A DNA stretch of 13,715 nucleotides from JBOHWJ01 sp050736615 (lineage in GTDB: Bacteria; Desulfobacterota; Binatia; Binatales; Binataceae): positions 1-13,715 of the forward strand of contig JBOHWL010000207.1 in NCBI GenBank assembly GCA_050736615.1, written 5' to 3'. A program made the translations under genes and the position numbers. Under the pieces are notes generated by a model. That model did no database searches, was not told where the DNA came from, and saw only the letters and a list, made by a program, of their open reading frames with translations. Of the stretch, positions 1 to 7,408 are shown in pieces. Within the stretch, counting starts at the first letter, position 1. Every line of letters begins with the position of its first letter.

Positions 1-53
1 CGATTGAATGTTGACCCATCTTCGGAAATACGCGCCGAGATGAAAGTGACCCA
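1..53 (-). repeat. IS21-type terminal repeat block (right, istB-side end; outer tip outside window)
   Basis: Two copies of a short unit ending in TGACCCA lie at 1-18 and 33-53. They mirror the two units at 3947-3967 and 3972-3989, which face the other way. By hand alignment 33-53 matches the reverse complement of 3947-3967 at 16 of 21 positions, and 1-18 matches that of 3972-3989 at 13 of 18. Multiple internal repeats of this kind at both ends are typical of IS21-family elements. The reverse strand of about 1-110 is also open (ending in ...KWVTF..), as is often seen at the istB-side end of these elements. The outermost TG..CA tip would lie left of the window. It could instead belong to a second IS21 copy located further left. 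Confidence 0.6.
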
Positions 54-257
54 CTTTGGGCGCTCCTGACCAGGGGGAGGGGGACCTTCCTCCTCGCCGC
101 TGCTTGGCGCAGCCATATTAGTCAGGATTGATCGGGTGAAAGCCGTCGATTCAAAATTGCTAAGGAAACTCTCAAGGATCTCCTGGTGCGAAGGTCCCAT
201 AGAATCGGAGCGTCGATTGACCAAAGTTAGTCGAGAATGGTTCGACAAGGAGCGCCG

Positions 258-1283
258 ATGAACTCTCGTCGGAAGATCCCGAAGCTGCCTGGCGCTTTCG
301 CCGCCGTCATGTTTCTGGCGTTGAATCTCCATGCAAACGCTCAGACACGTGCGCTTGCATCGTGGAACGACGGACCGGCGAAACAGGCGATCGTTTCTTT
401 CGTCAAAGAGGTTACAGACAAGTCTGGCACCAAATACGTCGAGCCTCGGGATCGCATTGCCACCTTCGATCAGGATGGCACCCTTTGGGTCGAACATCCC
501 CTGTACACTCAGGCCATGTTTGCGCTAGCCCGTGTGCACGAACTGGCCCCCCGGCATCCCGAATGGAAACAACGCGATCCGTTCAAAGCGATTCTCGCGA
601 ACGACCGTGCGGCGATGGCCAATTTCTCGGAATCGGACTGGGAAGCAATCCTCGCCGCAACGCACGCCGGCATGACGACCGAAGCGTTCCAGGCGCTTGT
701 GAAGCAGTGGTTGGCAACGGCTAGAGATCCGAGATTCCATCAGCCTTACACGGCCCTCGTCTACCAGCCGATGCTTGAGGTCATGGATTACCTGCGCGCC
801 AACGGATTCAGGATTTACATAGTCACTGGCGGCGGCCAGGAATTCGTGCGGGCATACAGCCAAAGAGTTTATGGTATCCCGCCCGAGCAGGTCGTGGGAT
901 CGAGCATCCTGACCAAATACGAGTACCGGGACGGCAAACCCGTACTGATGCGCGAGCCGAAAGTGTTCTTCATCGACGACAATGACGGCAAGCCCATCGG
1001 GATCAATTTGTTCATCGGCAAGCGGCCTTGCGCGGCGTTTGGCAACTCGCCCGGCGATAAGCAGATGCTGGAGTGGACCCAGGCGGGCGGCGGTGCACGG
1101 TTGATGATGTTGGTCTTGCACGATGATCCCGTACGCGAGTACGCATACGGCCCCGCCGGTGGTCTACCGGACACCAAAGTTGGTACCTTCACGCCGGCGC
1201 TGTACCAGGAAGCCAAGGCCAAGGGCTGGAATGTGATCAGCATGAAGAATGATTGGAAGCGAATCTTCACTTTTGACAAATGA
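258..1283 (+). CDS. Exported HAD-superfamily acid phosphatase-like hydrolase
   Basis: The product is a 341-residue HAD-like hydrolase, expected to remove phosphate from small phosphomonoesters in the periplasm. ATG 258 is preferred over the in-frame ATG at 237 because AAGGAG at 247-252 sits five bases upstream of it. Residues 1-28 form a basic then hydrophobic signal peptide ending ANA, with cleavage likely before Gln29. HAD motif I is FDQDGT with nucleophile Asp71 and acid/base Asp73. Motif II is the IVTGGG segment at about residue 190, and a C-terminal acidic motif includes GNSPGDKQ. The opening ASWNDGPAKQAI is characteristic of a family usually annotated 'haloacid dehalogenase-like hydrolase'. 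The frame is intact although the neighbouring transposase genes are ruined, which suggests it is still under selection. The exact substrate is unknown. It is probably co-transcribed with the downstream 2H phosphoesterase gene, 100 bases away. Confidence 0.88.
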   Translation: MNSRRKIPKLPGAFAAVMFLALNLHANAQTRALASWNDGPAKQAIVSFVKEVTDKSGTKYVEPRDRIATFDQDGTLWVEHPLYTQAMFALARVHELAPRHPEWKQRDPFKAILANDRAAMANFSESDWEAILAATHAGMTTEAFQALVKQWLATARDPRFHQPYTALVYQPMLEVMDYLRANGFRIYIVTGGGQEFVRAYSQRVYGIPPEQVVGSSILTKYEYRDGKPVLMREPKVFFIDDNDGKPIGINLFIGKRPCAAFGNSPGDKQMLEWTQAGGGARLMMLVLHDDPVREYAYGPAGGLPDTKVGTFTPALYQEAKAKGWNVISMKNDWKRIFTFDK

Positions 1284-1305
1284 AGACATTTTGCAGACGC
1301 TCTCG

Positions 1306-1327
1306 GTCGGGGTTTTTTCACCCTGAC
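1306..1327 (+). terminator. Hairpin between phosphatase and 2H phosphoesterase genes
   Basis: GTCGGGGT at 1306-1313 pairs with ACCCTGAC at 1320-1327 (8 bp with one G-U pair), with a T-rich 6-base loop. There is no T-run after the stem, so it could attenuate transcription or protect mRNA between two co-directional genes rather than terminate fully. The call rests only on the fold. Confidence 0.25.
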
Positions 1328-1383
1328 TAATAACCGGAGGATTACTTGAATATATACTCCAAGGTTCTCACTTCAGTCGGTAT

Positions 1384-2067
1384 GTGCTTGGTGCGCTCCT
1401 GAGCCTTACGGGTGTGTCCAACGCGCGGCAAGCCCCGGTCACTGCCATAGACATTGCGCTGGAGCCGGATGCCACGATGGTGCATCACGCGGAAGCTGTG
1501 AACGCGCGCCTGCGCTCGGTCTTCGCTAAGGGCTTTTCCCTCGACGCCACGCATCATCCCCACATCTCGATGTTGCAGCGTTACGTCCACACGGCGGACC
1601 TCGACAAGATTTATGCCGCCGCCAGCAAAGTCTTCCACGAGTACAATGTTACCAGCTTCAAGTTGAAAGCCTACAAGTATCTTACCGCCCCGTCGCTGCC
1701 GGGCGTGGGATTGTCGGGCATTGTCGTGGAGACGACTCCCGAATTGATCAAGTTGCAACAGGATTTGATTGCCGCCGTCGCCCCTTACACGGTGCCAACC
1801 GGAACCGCAGACGCATTCGTCACCACCCCGGCCGCCCCCGATATCAATGAGGCGACTATTCACTACACCGAGGTATATGTGCCCGAACATTCCGGCGAGC
1901 ATTCTGAGTTCCATGTTACCACCGGGCTTGCCTCGGTAGACTACCTGAACAAAATGCTCGCCGAACCGTTTGAGGACTTCACCTTCTCTCCGTCGGGAGC
2001 ATCTGTTTTTCATCTCGGTAACTATGGAACGGCCCAGGCAAGACTCAAGGACTTGGACGTAAGATGA
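1384..2067 (+). CDS. 2H phosphoesterase (2'-5' RNA ligase family), probably exported; start possibly frameshifted
   Basis: The 227-residue protein carries the two H-x-T/S motifs that define 2H phosphoesterases: HIS within HHPHISML (about residue 60) and HVT within FHVTTG (about residue 175). It ends in a typical FHLGNYGTA segment, so the C terminus looks complete. Members open 2',3'-cyclic or 2',5' phosphodiesters of RNA and nucleotides. The frame opens at GTG 1384 with a short hydrophobic stretch LGALLSLTGVSNA, likely a truncated signal peptide. A much better start signal, GGAGG at 1336-1340 followed by TTG 1346, lies in another frame. It encodes MNIYSKVLTSVGMC and then stops, which reads like the missing first half of the signal peptide. 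A one-base slip near 1380-1390 would join the two. The 3' end overlaps the reading frame of the convergent istB remnant by 46 bases. The upstream phosphatase could remove the phosphate this enzyme exposes (inference). Confidence 0.78.
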   Translation: MLGALLSLTGVSNARQAPVTAIDIALEPDATMVHHAEAVNARLRSVFAKGFSLDATHHPHISMLQRYVHTADLDKIYAAASKVFHEYNVTSFKLKAYKYLTAPSLPGVGLSGIVVETTPELIKLQQDLIAAVAPYTVPTGTADAFVTTPAAPDINEATIHYTEVYVPEHSGEHSEFHVTTGLASVDYLNKMLAEPFEDFTFSPSGASVFHLGNYGTAQARLKDLDVR

Positions 2068-2900
2068 GGCTTCTCTCTGGCAAGATTCCCGATCCGAGAT
2101 ACCACCATCCGCCAATGCCTGGCGGCCTTCATTGGAGCGAAGACTCCAGCCTTGCGCTTGTCTTTTAGTCGATAGCTCTCGCCATTGATGATCACAATAG
2201 TCGAATGATGAAGCACACGATCGAGCATCGCCGCAGTGAGTACGGTGTCTCCGGCGAAAGCACTGTGCCAGCTGCCGAACGTGAGGTTCGAGGTGAGGAT
2301 CATGGAGCCGCGTTCGTGGCGCTGGGGCCATGATCTGGAAGAACAAGTCCGCCTGTTCGCGGTTCATCGGCGGATAGCCGATCTCGTCGATGATCAGCAG
2401 CTTGTAGGCGTTAACTGCACGGTGCATCACCTGGCGATAGCGGCCTTGACGCTGGGCCGCTTCCAGCATCAGCATTAGGTCCGCTGCGCTGAAGAAGCGC
2501 GTTTTTGTAACCCTTCTGGGTGGCCAGACAGCCGAGCGCGATCGCGAGATGAGTCTTTCCGACGCCTGATGGTCCAAGGAACACGACGTTTTCGGCGCGC
2601 TCGACGAAGGCGAGGCTTGCCAATTCCATGATCTGTTTGCGCGCGCGCCATTGGCGAAGGCGAAGTCGTACTGATCGAGCGTCTTCATTGCAGGAAAGCA
2701 CGCGATCCGCGTGAACATCTCGGCGGGCCCGCGCGCGGCGCGACTCGCGCTCAGCAGTCAGGAGTTCCTCCACGAAGTCGGTGAACGAGATGTGCTTCTC
2801 GGCCGCTTTTCTGCGCTAGTGCAGTGGGCTGTGCGCCGACTCCGCCGAGTCGAAGCTCGTTGCACAGCTCAAGTACGCGCTGATGCTGTATAGCCACCAT
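2022..2900 (-). pseudogene. istB: istB, IS21 helper ATPase, degraded by five frameshifts
   Basis: IstB is the AAA+ ATP-binding helper that directs the IstA transposase to target DNA. Translation from ATG 2900 gives MVAIQHQRVLELCNELRLGG, and homologous sequence continues through five frame changes. These are near 2807-2810 (A run), 2720-2726, 2637-2648, 2502-2506 (A run) and 2324-2327 (C run). Walker A is GPSGVGKTH and Walker B is LLIIDEIGY. The later MILTSN segment (start 2303) and the YRLKDKRKAGV tail are typical of IstB. Four breaks look like an added base and one like a lost base. Past KRKAGV the open frame runs on to a stop at 2022, its last 46 bases being antisense to the 2H gene. That tail is unlikely to be native IstB. 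Confidence 0.88.
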
Positions 2901-2916
2901 CCGGCCTCCGCCACGA

Positions 2917-3954
2917 TCAGGTCTTCGTATACTCGCAAAGAATGTTGATAGCCGAGGATCGGTGTGGCGGGCTTGGTTCGCGCTCTGAATCACGCCGGGC
3001 CACGCGGGCGGGTAGCGGTTGCGGACGCTCGCGCTCTGACTCGAGGCGGACCAGCGGGACCTCGCATGTGGTCCCATGCGCGCGTGCGTTGGCGATGTCG
3101 CGAAGCCAAGCTCCCACTCGCGGATTGGCGGTATCGCGATCGGCCTTGAGTCCTTCGGAACGGAGCTGGCTCGTCAATGGAATGCAGAAGCTGCCGCGCA
3201 AGTAACCGATGATCGTTCGACCTTGCCTTTGGTCTGTGCCCGATATGGTCGGCGCAGTCGCGGCAGAAACCCGTAATGGTATGCAAAATCAAGGAAGGCG
3301 CGATTATAGCGATGCAGCTCAGGGCCGTACTGATCGCGGTCGCTCACCATCGTGCGCATGTTATCGTACAGCACCTCGCGCGGCACTCCGCCGAAGAAAT
3401 AGGACGCCCACTCGTGGCAACCGAATAGCGTTTCCATTCGTTCGTCACTGACGAACTCCACGTAGGTCGCCCGGCTCCATCCGAGCGCGGCGATGAACGC
3501 CGCAAGCCGATCCCGGCCACGACGGATGGTGGCGAAGTCGGCCTGCACCTGGCGCCCGGGGTCGGTCTCGAAGCGAATCACGGACTCGCGCTTCACCATC
3601 GGTGGTAACGTCGCGAGATGGTCCTCCAGAATGCTGTAGCCGCCTGGATAGCCGAGCGCGCGAATCTCCCGCAGCAGCGCTGTCTACCGAATCCAATCCG
3701 GCCTCGCTGCCCTTACTCGCTCATCGATCCTATTGCTTAAACGGATCGAGCTTGGTTGGTCGGGCCCTACGCTCATATAGCGGTAATCCATTGCTGCGCG
3801 GATAAGGACGCACCGTGTTGCGCGACACCCCGAGCATCCATGCGATCTCCCGGATGCTCTTGCCCTGCCGTCTCAAGACCCGGATCTCCACCGCTTCCTC
3901 CGTTACCAACATGTGGGCCTCCGCTTCAGAGTACCCCACGCCGGGGTGGGTCAT
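2917..3954 (-). pseudogene. istA: istA, IS21 transposase, degraded
   Basis: IstA is the DDE transposase of IS21 elements. ATG 3912 (MLVTEEAVEIRVLRRQGKS) is the likely start, although the frame is open from 3954. An N-terminal helix-turn-helix (IREIAWMLGVSRNTVR) is followed by a break near 3733-3737 and an in-frame TAG just before TALLREIRALGYPGGYS. The rve-type core then contains Asp in QADFAT, Asp in VLYDNMR and Glu in TKGKVER, the expected DDE set. A one-base loss near 3205-3210 moves the frame to YLRGSFCIPLTSQL and NARAHGTTCEVPLVRL. Another slip near 2920 precedes the istB start, so istA would normally end at or overlap istB. At least three frame breaks and one stop make it inactive. Confidence 0.88.
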
Positions 3955-4013
3955 TTTTCAGTCGGCGACCCTGGGTCATTTTTGCATCGGCGCTAAGAAC
4001 GGTCCGATCAACA
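3947..4013 (-). repeat. IS21 left terminal repeats (istA side)
   Basis: On the minus strand the tip TGTTGATCGG (from 4013) is followed by CGATGCAAAAATGACCCA (3989-3972) and a second unit ending in AAAATGACCCA (3967-3947), just upstream of istA. Tandem units of this kind are the transposase-binding sites of IS21 elements. The opposing copies are at 1-53. Confidence 0.7.
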
Positions 4014-4372
4014 TCTATTTTTAATAGCAATTACTGACCGTATTCGAGGTGTATGTGTCTCGAAAGACGAAAAAGAGCAACGCGATGTTTCGCGATGGCG
4101 TTTCCTGTGATGTACCTCGATTGTGGGAGATTTTGCGGAGGCTCTCAGCCAAATGTTTATCATCTGACATCGCCCGATGTTATGAAGCCGGATGCGTCAT
4201 GTCCTTCTCCGCCAAGCGCTTGATGTGTATCAGGCACGACTGAGCGCTACAGACAAAAGGCCATTATCAAGCGTTGCTAACCGTCAAGTTGCTAGTTCGA
4301 GACCGGTCCGGGCGGCCATCCAAATCCTCAGCCCAATCAGAGTCAAAACGCGCGCACAGCGCGCCGGCGGAC
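4014..4372. other. Gene-free stretch between IS remnant and Nudix gene
   Basis: No convincing coding region is seen. Short open frames here lack family features and good ribosome binding sites. The one notable sequence is 4291-4318, where GCTAGTTCGAGACC is followed by a GC-rich run ending in CCA, like the T-arm and 3' end of a tRNA. No matching 5' half or full cloverleaf could be built. A perfect 10-base palindrome, CAAGCGCTTG, lies near 4215-4224. Confidence 0.5.
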
Positions 4373-4795
4373 TCAACGCTCTCCGTTCAAGTAAGACAAC
4401 ATCCCGCGCTCGACGATCATCTCCAAATATGGAATCACAGGTGCCAGCGCCCGCAATTCCTCCAGCGTTACCCATCGCGCCTCGGCGTGTTCCCACGGCA
4501 ACAGCCGAATCTGGCGCTTCGCCTCGATGACGCGGCAGGCGTAGAGCACCTGCAGATAGGGACCCTCCGCGTGGTTGAATCCGAGCATCCGCGCGATTTC
4601 CACGTCGAGCCCGGTTTCCTCACGCACTTCGCGCAACAAGCATTGCTCGATTGTTTCGCCGAGGGTCAGATGGCCGCCGGGCAAGTCCCAGCTCCCCGGC
4701 CGATAACCCATCGAGGGGGCGCGCTTTAGCACGAGAATGCGGCCGTACGCTTCGATCACCGCATGAACACCGACCCAGAATTGCACTTCGCCCAT
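4373..4795 (-). CDS. Nudix hydrolase (MutT/ADP-ribose pyrophosphatase-like)
   Basis: A 140-residue Nudix hydrolase, about the size of a single-domain member. These enzymes cleave nucleoside diphosphates linked to another group, in the cytoplasm. The Nudix box is complete: Gly41, Glu47, Arg55-Glu56, Glu59-Glu60 and Gly62-Leu63 fit GX5EX7REUXEEXGU. It is preceded by the usual SWDLPGG. ATG 4795 is chosen; an in-frame TTG at 4810 would add only five residues and has no better ribosome site. No N- or C-terminal extra domain points to a specific substrate. It is divergent from the CoA-transferase gene across a gap of about 160 bases that probably holds both promoters. Confidence 0.9.
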   Translation of the reverse strand: MGEVQFWVGVHAVIEAYGRILVLKRAPSMGYRPGSWDLPGGHLTLGETIEQCLLREVREETGLDVEIARMLGFNHAEGPYLQVLYACRVIEAKRQIRLLPWEHAEARWVTLEELRALAPVIPYLEMIVERGMLSYLNGER

Positions 4796-4957
4796 CGCTC
4801 GTCTCGCCAATCGCGGGTATAGAAGCTAACCGTCGCGCGCGCCGCTTGCCAGTGCGGAAATCGGAACGGCTCATTGCGCGATTTGTAAGTTTGGTCCAGG
4901 CCAGACTAAATTCACGGAGTCTCGCGATCACACTTTGAAAGGAGACCTGAGGGGCGG

Positions 4958-6187
4958 ATGACCAAGTCTGAATTTTATCGCGACGCGCGCACTGATTCGC
5001 GCGGGCCGCTTCAAGGGGTGCGTGTGCTGGAGGCAACCACCAGTTGGGCCGGCCCAATGTGCGCTTGCCTGCTCGCCGACATCGGTGCCGACGTGATCAA
5101 AGTCGAGGCGCGCGACGGCGAAGTCTCCCGCAAGGTGCAGCCCTATCTGACGGGTGAGAAAAGCCGCGTCAGCTTTCTGCATGCCACCGTGAATCGCAAC
5201 AAGCGCGGCTTGACGCTTGATTTACGCAGCGAGCGGGGCCGTGAAATTTTTCTCCAGCTTGCCGCGCACGCCGATATCATCGTGCAGAATTTCCGCCCCG
5301 GCACCTTCGACAAGTGGGGCATCGGTTATGAACATTGCCGCGCCGTCAAACCCGCCATTATCTATGTCTCGATCAGCGGCTTCGGTCAGTTTGGCCCCGG
5401 CCATGACCGCGTCGGCTATGACCCGCTGGCGGAGGCCGCCAGTGGCTTCATGTCGCTCAACGGTTCGGCGGATGGACCGCCGACGCGATGCGCGACTTAT
5501 CTATGCGACGATCTGGCCGGACTGCACGGCGCCCTGAGCGCGCTTGCCGCGCTGCGTCATCGCGACCGCACCGGCGAGGGGCAGCATATTGATGTGTCGT
5601 TGCTGGACGCGGTGCTGTTTCAATCCGATGGCTATTTGACTCTCGGCGCGATTGGCTATCCGCTGCGGCGGATGGGAAATGATTCGCTCTTCACCGCGCC
5701 GATCGAGGTTTTTCATTGCCGCGACGGCCAGGTGTTTTTGGCCATTCTGCTCGATTCGCATTGGAGAGTTCTCGCGCGGCTTATCGGCCGGCCAGACCTG
5801 GCTGAACATCCCGATTACGCGACCGCCGCCGCACGGGTGGAGCGACGCGCTCAATGTAACGCGCTGGTCGCGCAATGGTGCGTAGAGCGCACCGTCAGTG
5901 AAATCCTCGAGGCTTGGGCGGCGAGCGGAATTCCCGCGGCTCCGGTCCGCACCTATGCCGAGGCGGCGCGCGATCCACTGGTGCTCGAACGCGACATGTT
6001 GCAGCCGGTCGAGCAGGAGGACGGGGTCGCGGTACCGCTCACCGGCCCGGCCGCCAAGTTCTCGCGCACGCCTATCAGAGTGAGACGGCGCGCGGCAAAA
6101 TTAGGCGAGCATAATGATGAAATTCTTGCTGAGCTGGGAATCGACGCGGCGGCGCGTTCACGCTTGCGGACCAACGGTGTAATTTGA
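4958..6187 (+). CDS. Family III CoA-transferase (CaiB/BaiF type)
   Basis: The 409-residue cytoplasmic enzyme has the normal length for family III CoA-transferases, which move CoA between carboxylic acids. Recognisable blocks are GVRVLEATTSWAGPMC near the N terminus, LADIGADVIKVEARDG (residues 39-54), NRNKRGLTLDL (79-89), VQNFRPGTFDKWG (109-121), ISGFGQFGP (139-147) and the catalytic region CDDLAGLHG, where Asp184 aligns with the active-site Asp of formyl-CoA transferase. The C-terminal DPLVLERDML and LGEHNDEILAELG are typical. AGGAG-like sequence at 4940-4944 and GAGGGG at 4949-4954 precede ATG 4958. The acyl substrate cannot be told from sequence. Formyl-, carnitine-, benzylsuccinyl- and mesaconyl-CoA transferases all share this fold. 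No pathway partner lies beside it. Confidence 0.92.
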   Translation: MTKSEFYRDARTDSRGPLQGVRVLEATTSWAGPMCACLLADIGADVIKVEARDGEVSRKVQPYLTGEKSRVSFLHATVNRNKRGLTLDLRSERGREIFLQLAAHADIIVQNFRPGTFDKWGIGYEHCRAVKPAIIYVSISGFGQFGPGHDRVGYDPLAEAASGFMSLNGSADGPPTRCATYLCDDLAGLHGALSALAALRHRDRTGEGQHIDVSLLDAVLFQSDGYLTLGAIGYPLRRMGNDSLFTAPIEVFHCRDGQVFLAILLDSHWRVLARLIGRPDLAEHPDYATAAARVERRAQCNALVAQWCVERTVSEILEAWAASGIPAAPVRTYAEAARDPLVLERDMLQPVEQEDGVAVPLTGPAAKFSRTPIRVRRRAAKLGEHNDEILAELGIDAAARSRLRTNGVI

Positions 6188-6269
6188 TCAACGGGCGTGT
6201 GGAATTCTTTGAAAGTTCTGAAATTGGCTCCGCGCGCTAAATTACGGAACATCCGTAGAAGCCTTAGCC

Positions 6270-6590
6270 TGTCATTCCGAGCGCAAAAGGGGAGCCTCTG
6301 CGCAGAGGGTAATCTGTCATTCTGCAGAGTGTGTGAATTTTTGTCATTCTGAACGGAGTCTGCCGCCAGCGTGGCCGCAGGCGAAGCGAGCAAACGAGTC
6401 CGCGAGGTGCGCACTAAAATAAGTGAAGAATTCCGGAAAAAAAAACACAGGAAAAGCAGAAAGATCCAGGATTCCTCGGTTTCATACGCAGCTCGCCGAC
6501 TCGCCTGCTCGCTTCGCCGCACAGAGCGGCTCCGCTGGTGGCGCTCGGAATGACAGAAAAACAAAATCTTCACACGCGCTCGGAATGACA
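6270..6590. repeat. Fold-back dispersed repeat, TGTCATTCCGAGCGC type, within gene-free 6188-6647
   Basis: TGTCATTCCGAGCGC at 6270-6284 is repeated exactly in inverted orientation at 6541-6555 and 6576-6590. Related copies start at 6315 and 6342 (TGTCATTCTG). Inside, GGCGAAGCGAGCA at 6380-6392 has its perfect inverse at 6506-6518, so the whole stretch can fold back on itself. Short repeats of the form TGTCATTC(C/T)GAGCGNAGCGA are scattered in many soil-bacterial genomes and give spurious 'CHSERSEES'-like open frames on translation, as here on the minus strand. No gene is credible between 6188 and 6647. Confidence 0.7.
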
Positions 6591-6647
6591 CAGGGCCGCG
6601 TGCAGACCTTCGCTAGGGCTTAATCCACCGAATTTTGGAATCAACGG

Positions 6648-7379
6648 ATGTGGCGCAAGCGATATATCGACGGCCTGACTCTGATGCTTTTGAGCGTAGT
6701 CATGTGCGGATGCGGCAATCTCTCATCCGCGAACGGGGTGGCGATGGTGGGCGTACTGCCCGGCGGCGCCGCGATCTTCCCGCATATGACCACCTTCAAA
6801 GATCAGCGCTTCGTACACATCGAGCGACAGCATCACGACTTTAGCTGTGGCGCGGCCTCCTTGGCGACGATTCTCAAATACGCCTACGGCATGAATACCA
6901 GCGAGCATCAGGTCTTTCTCGCGATGTACGCGGTGAGCAATCAGGCGTTGGTGCGCGAGCGCGGGTTCTCGCTGCTCGACATGAGGGATTACCTCAAAAC
7001 CATCGGGATGAACGGCGCGGGGTTCAAGATCAAACCGGATGCGCTCTACAAAATCAAAGTACCGGTCATCGTGTTGCTCAACATGGGCGGTTACGAACAT
7101 TTTGTGGTGATGCGCAAGGCGGTGCTCGGGGGCGGTATTTACGTCGCCGACCCCGCCCTGGGCAATCGCACCATCTCGCGCGAAGTCTTTCTCAAGCAAT
7201 GGCAGTTCAACGTGATCTTCGCCGTCATCGGCCCGCATTACGATGCGGAGAATCAGCTTGTCATGATCGAAAAGCCGCTCGGTCCGAAGCAAATCTCGCG
7301 CAACCTGATTCCGGCGTTCAATCCTGTCACCGAGCAAATGTTGTCGCACATCACCCCGCTCACGGGGCCTCAACTATAG
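6648..7379 (+). CDS. Exported C39 cysteine peptidase, FapD-like
   Basis: This 243-residue protein is a stand-alone C39 (double-glycine) peptidase, without the ABC-transporter part of bacteriocin exporters. Residues 1-22 are basic then hydrophobic and end in a possible lipobox (VVMCGC), so it is probably exported and perhaps membrane anchored. The papain-like active site is readable: Gln61 (oxyanion hole), Cys67 in HDFSCGAASLATIL, His151 in YEHFVVM and Asp168 in VADPALG. This arrangement matches FapD of the Pseudomonas functional-amyloid operon. The downstream gene starts 29 bases away and encodes a secreted protein with a perfect double-glycine site, its likely substrate. A FapF-like porin follows. 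ATG 6648 has GGA at 6637-6639. The last ~45 residues beyond the peptidase core have no recognised role. Confidence 0.85.
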   Translation: MWRKRYIDGLTLMLLSVVMCGCGNLSSANGVAMVGVLPGGAAIFPHMTTFKDQRFVHIERQHHDFSCGAASLATILKYAYGMNTSEHQVFLAMYAVSNQALVRERGFSLLDMRDYLKTIGMNGAGFKIKPDALYKIKVPVIVLLNMGGYEHFVVMRKAVLGGGIYVADPALGNRTISREVFLKQWQFNVIFAVIGPHYDAENQLVMIEKPLGPKQISRNLIPAFNPVTEQMLSHITPLTGPQL

Positions 7380-7408
7380 CCGCGTACCATCGCGCAAGCG
7401 GTTCAAAA

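Larger units (their letters stand above)
2022..4013 (-). mobile_element. IS21-family insertion sequence remnant (istA-istB core)
   Basis: A minus-strand istA followed immediately by istB, with terminal multiple repeats at the istA side, defines an IS21-family element. The left tip is probably at 4013, where the minus strand reads TGTTGATCGG, followed inwards by two TGACCCA-ending units. The istB side has no terminal repeat next to its stop. The matching end is found at 1-53 instead, about 2 kb further on, beyond two plus-strand genes. Both transposition genes carry several frame breaks, so the element is not autonomously mobile. Flanking target duplications cannot be checked because the outer end lies outside the window. 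Confidence 0.85.

Noticed and set aside
525..1121. Minus-strand open frame of 198 residues inside the phosphatase gene
   Set aside because: No family features; it is the mirror of a well-supported HAD coding region in GC-rich DNA.
1342..2310. Long minus-strand open frame antisense to the 2H gene, continuous with part of istB
   Set aside because: Only the part above about 2327 has IstB sequence. Below that it is low-complexity shadow coding opposite a gene with clear 2H motifs.
4240..4318. Complete tRNA gene
   Set aside because: No acceptor 5' strand, D-arm or anticodon stem could be paired with the T-arm-like sequence.
5953..6591. Minus-strand open frame of 212 residues over the CoA-transferase end and the repeat region
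   Set aside because: Its sequence is the familiar spurious translation of TGTCATTC-type repeats (CHSER..) plus antisense of the CoA-transferase.
7199..7408. Upstream extension of the secreted repeat protein
   Set aside because: The extra residues overlap the peptidase gene and would bury the clear signal peptide that begins at ATG 7409.
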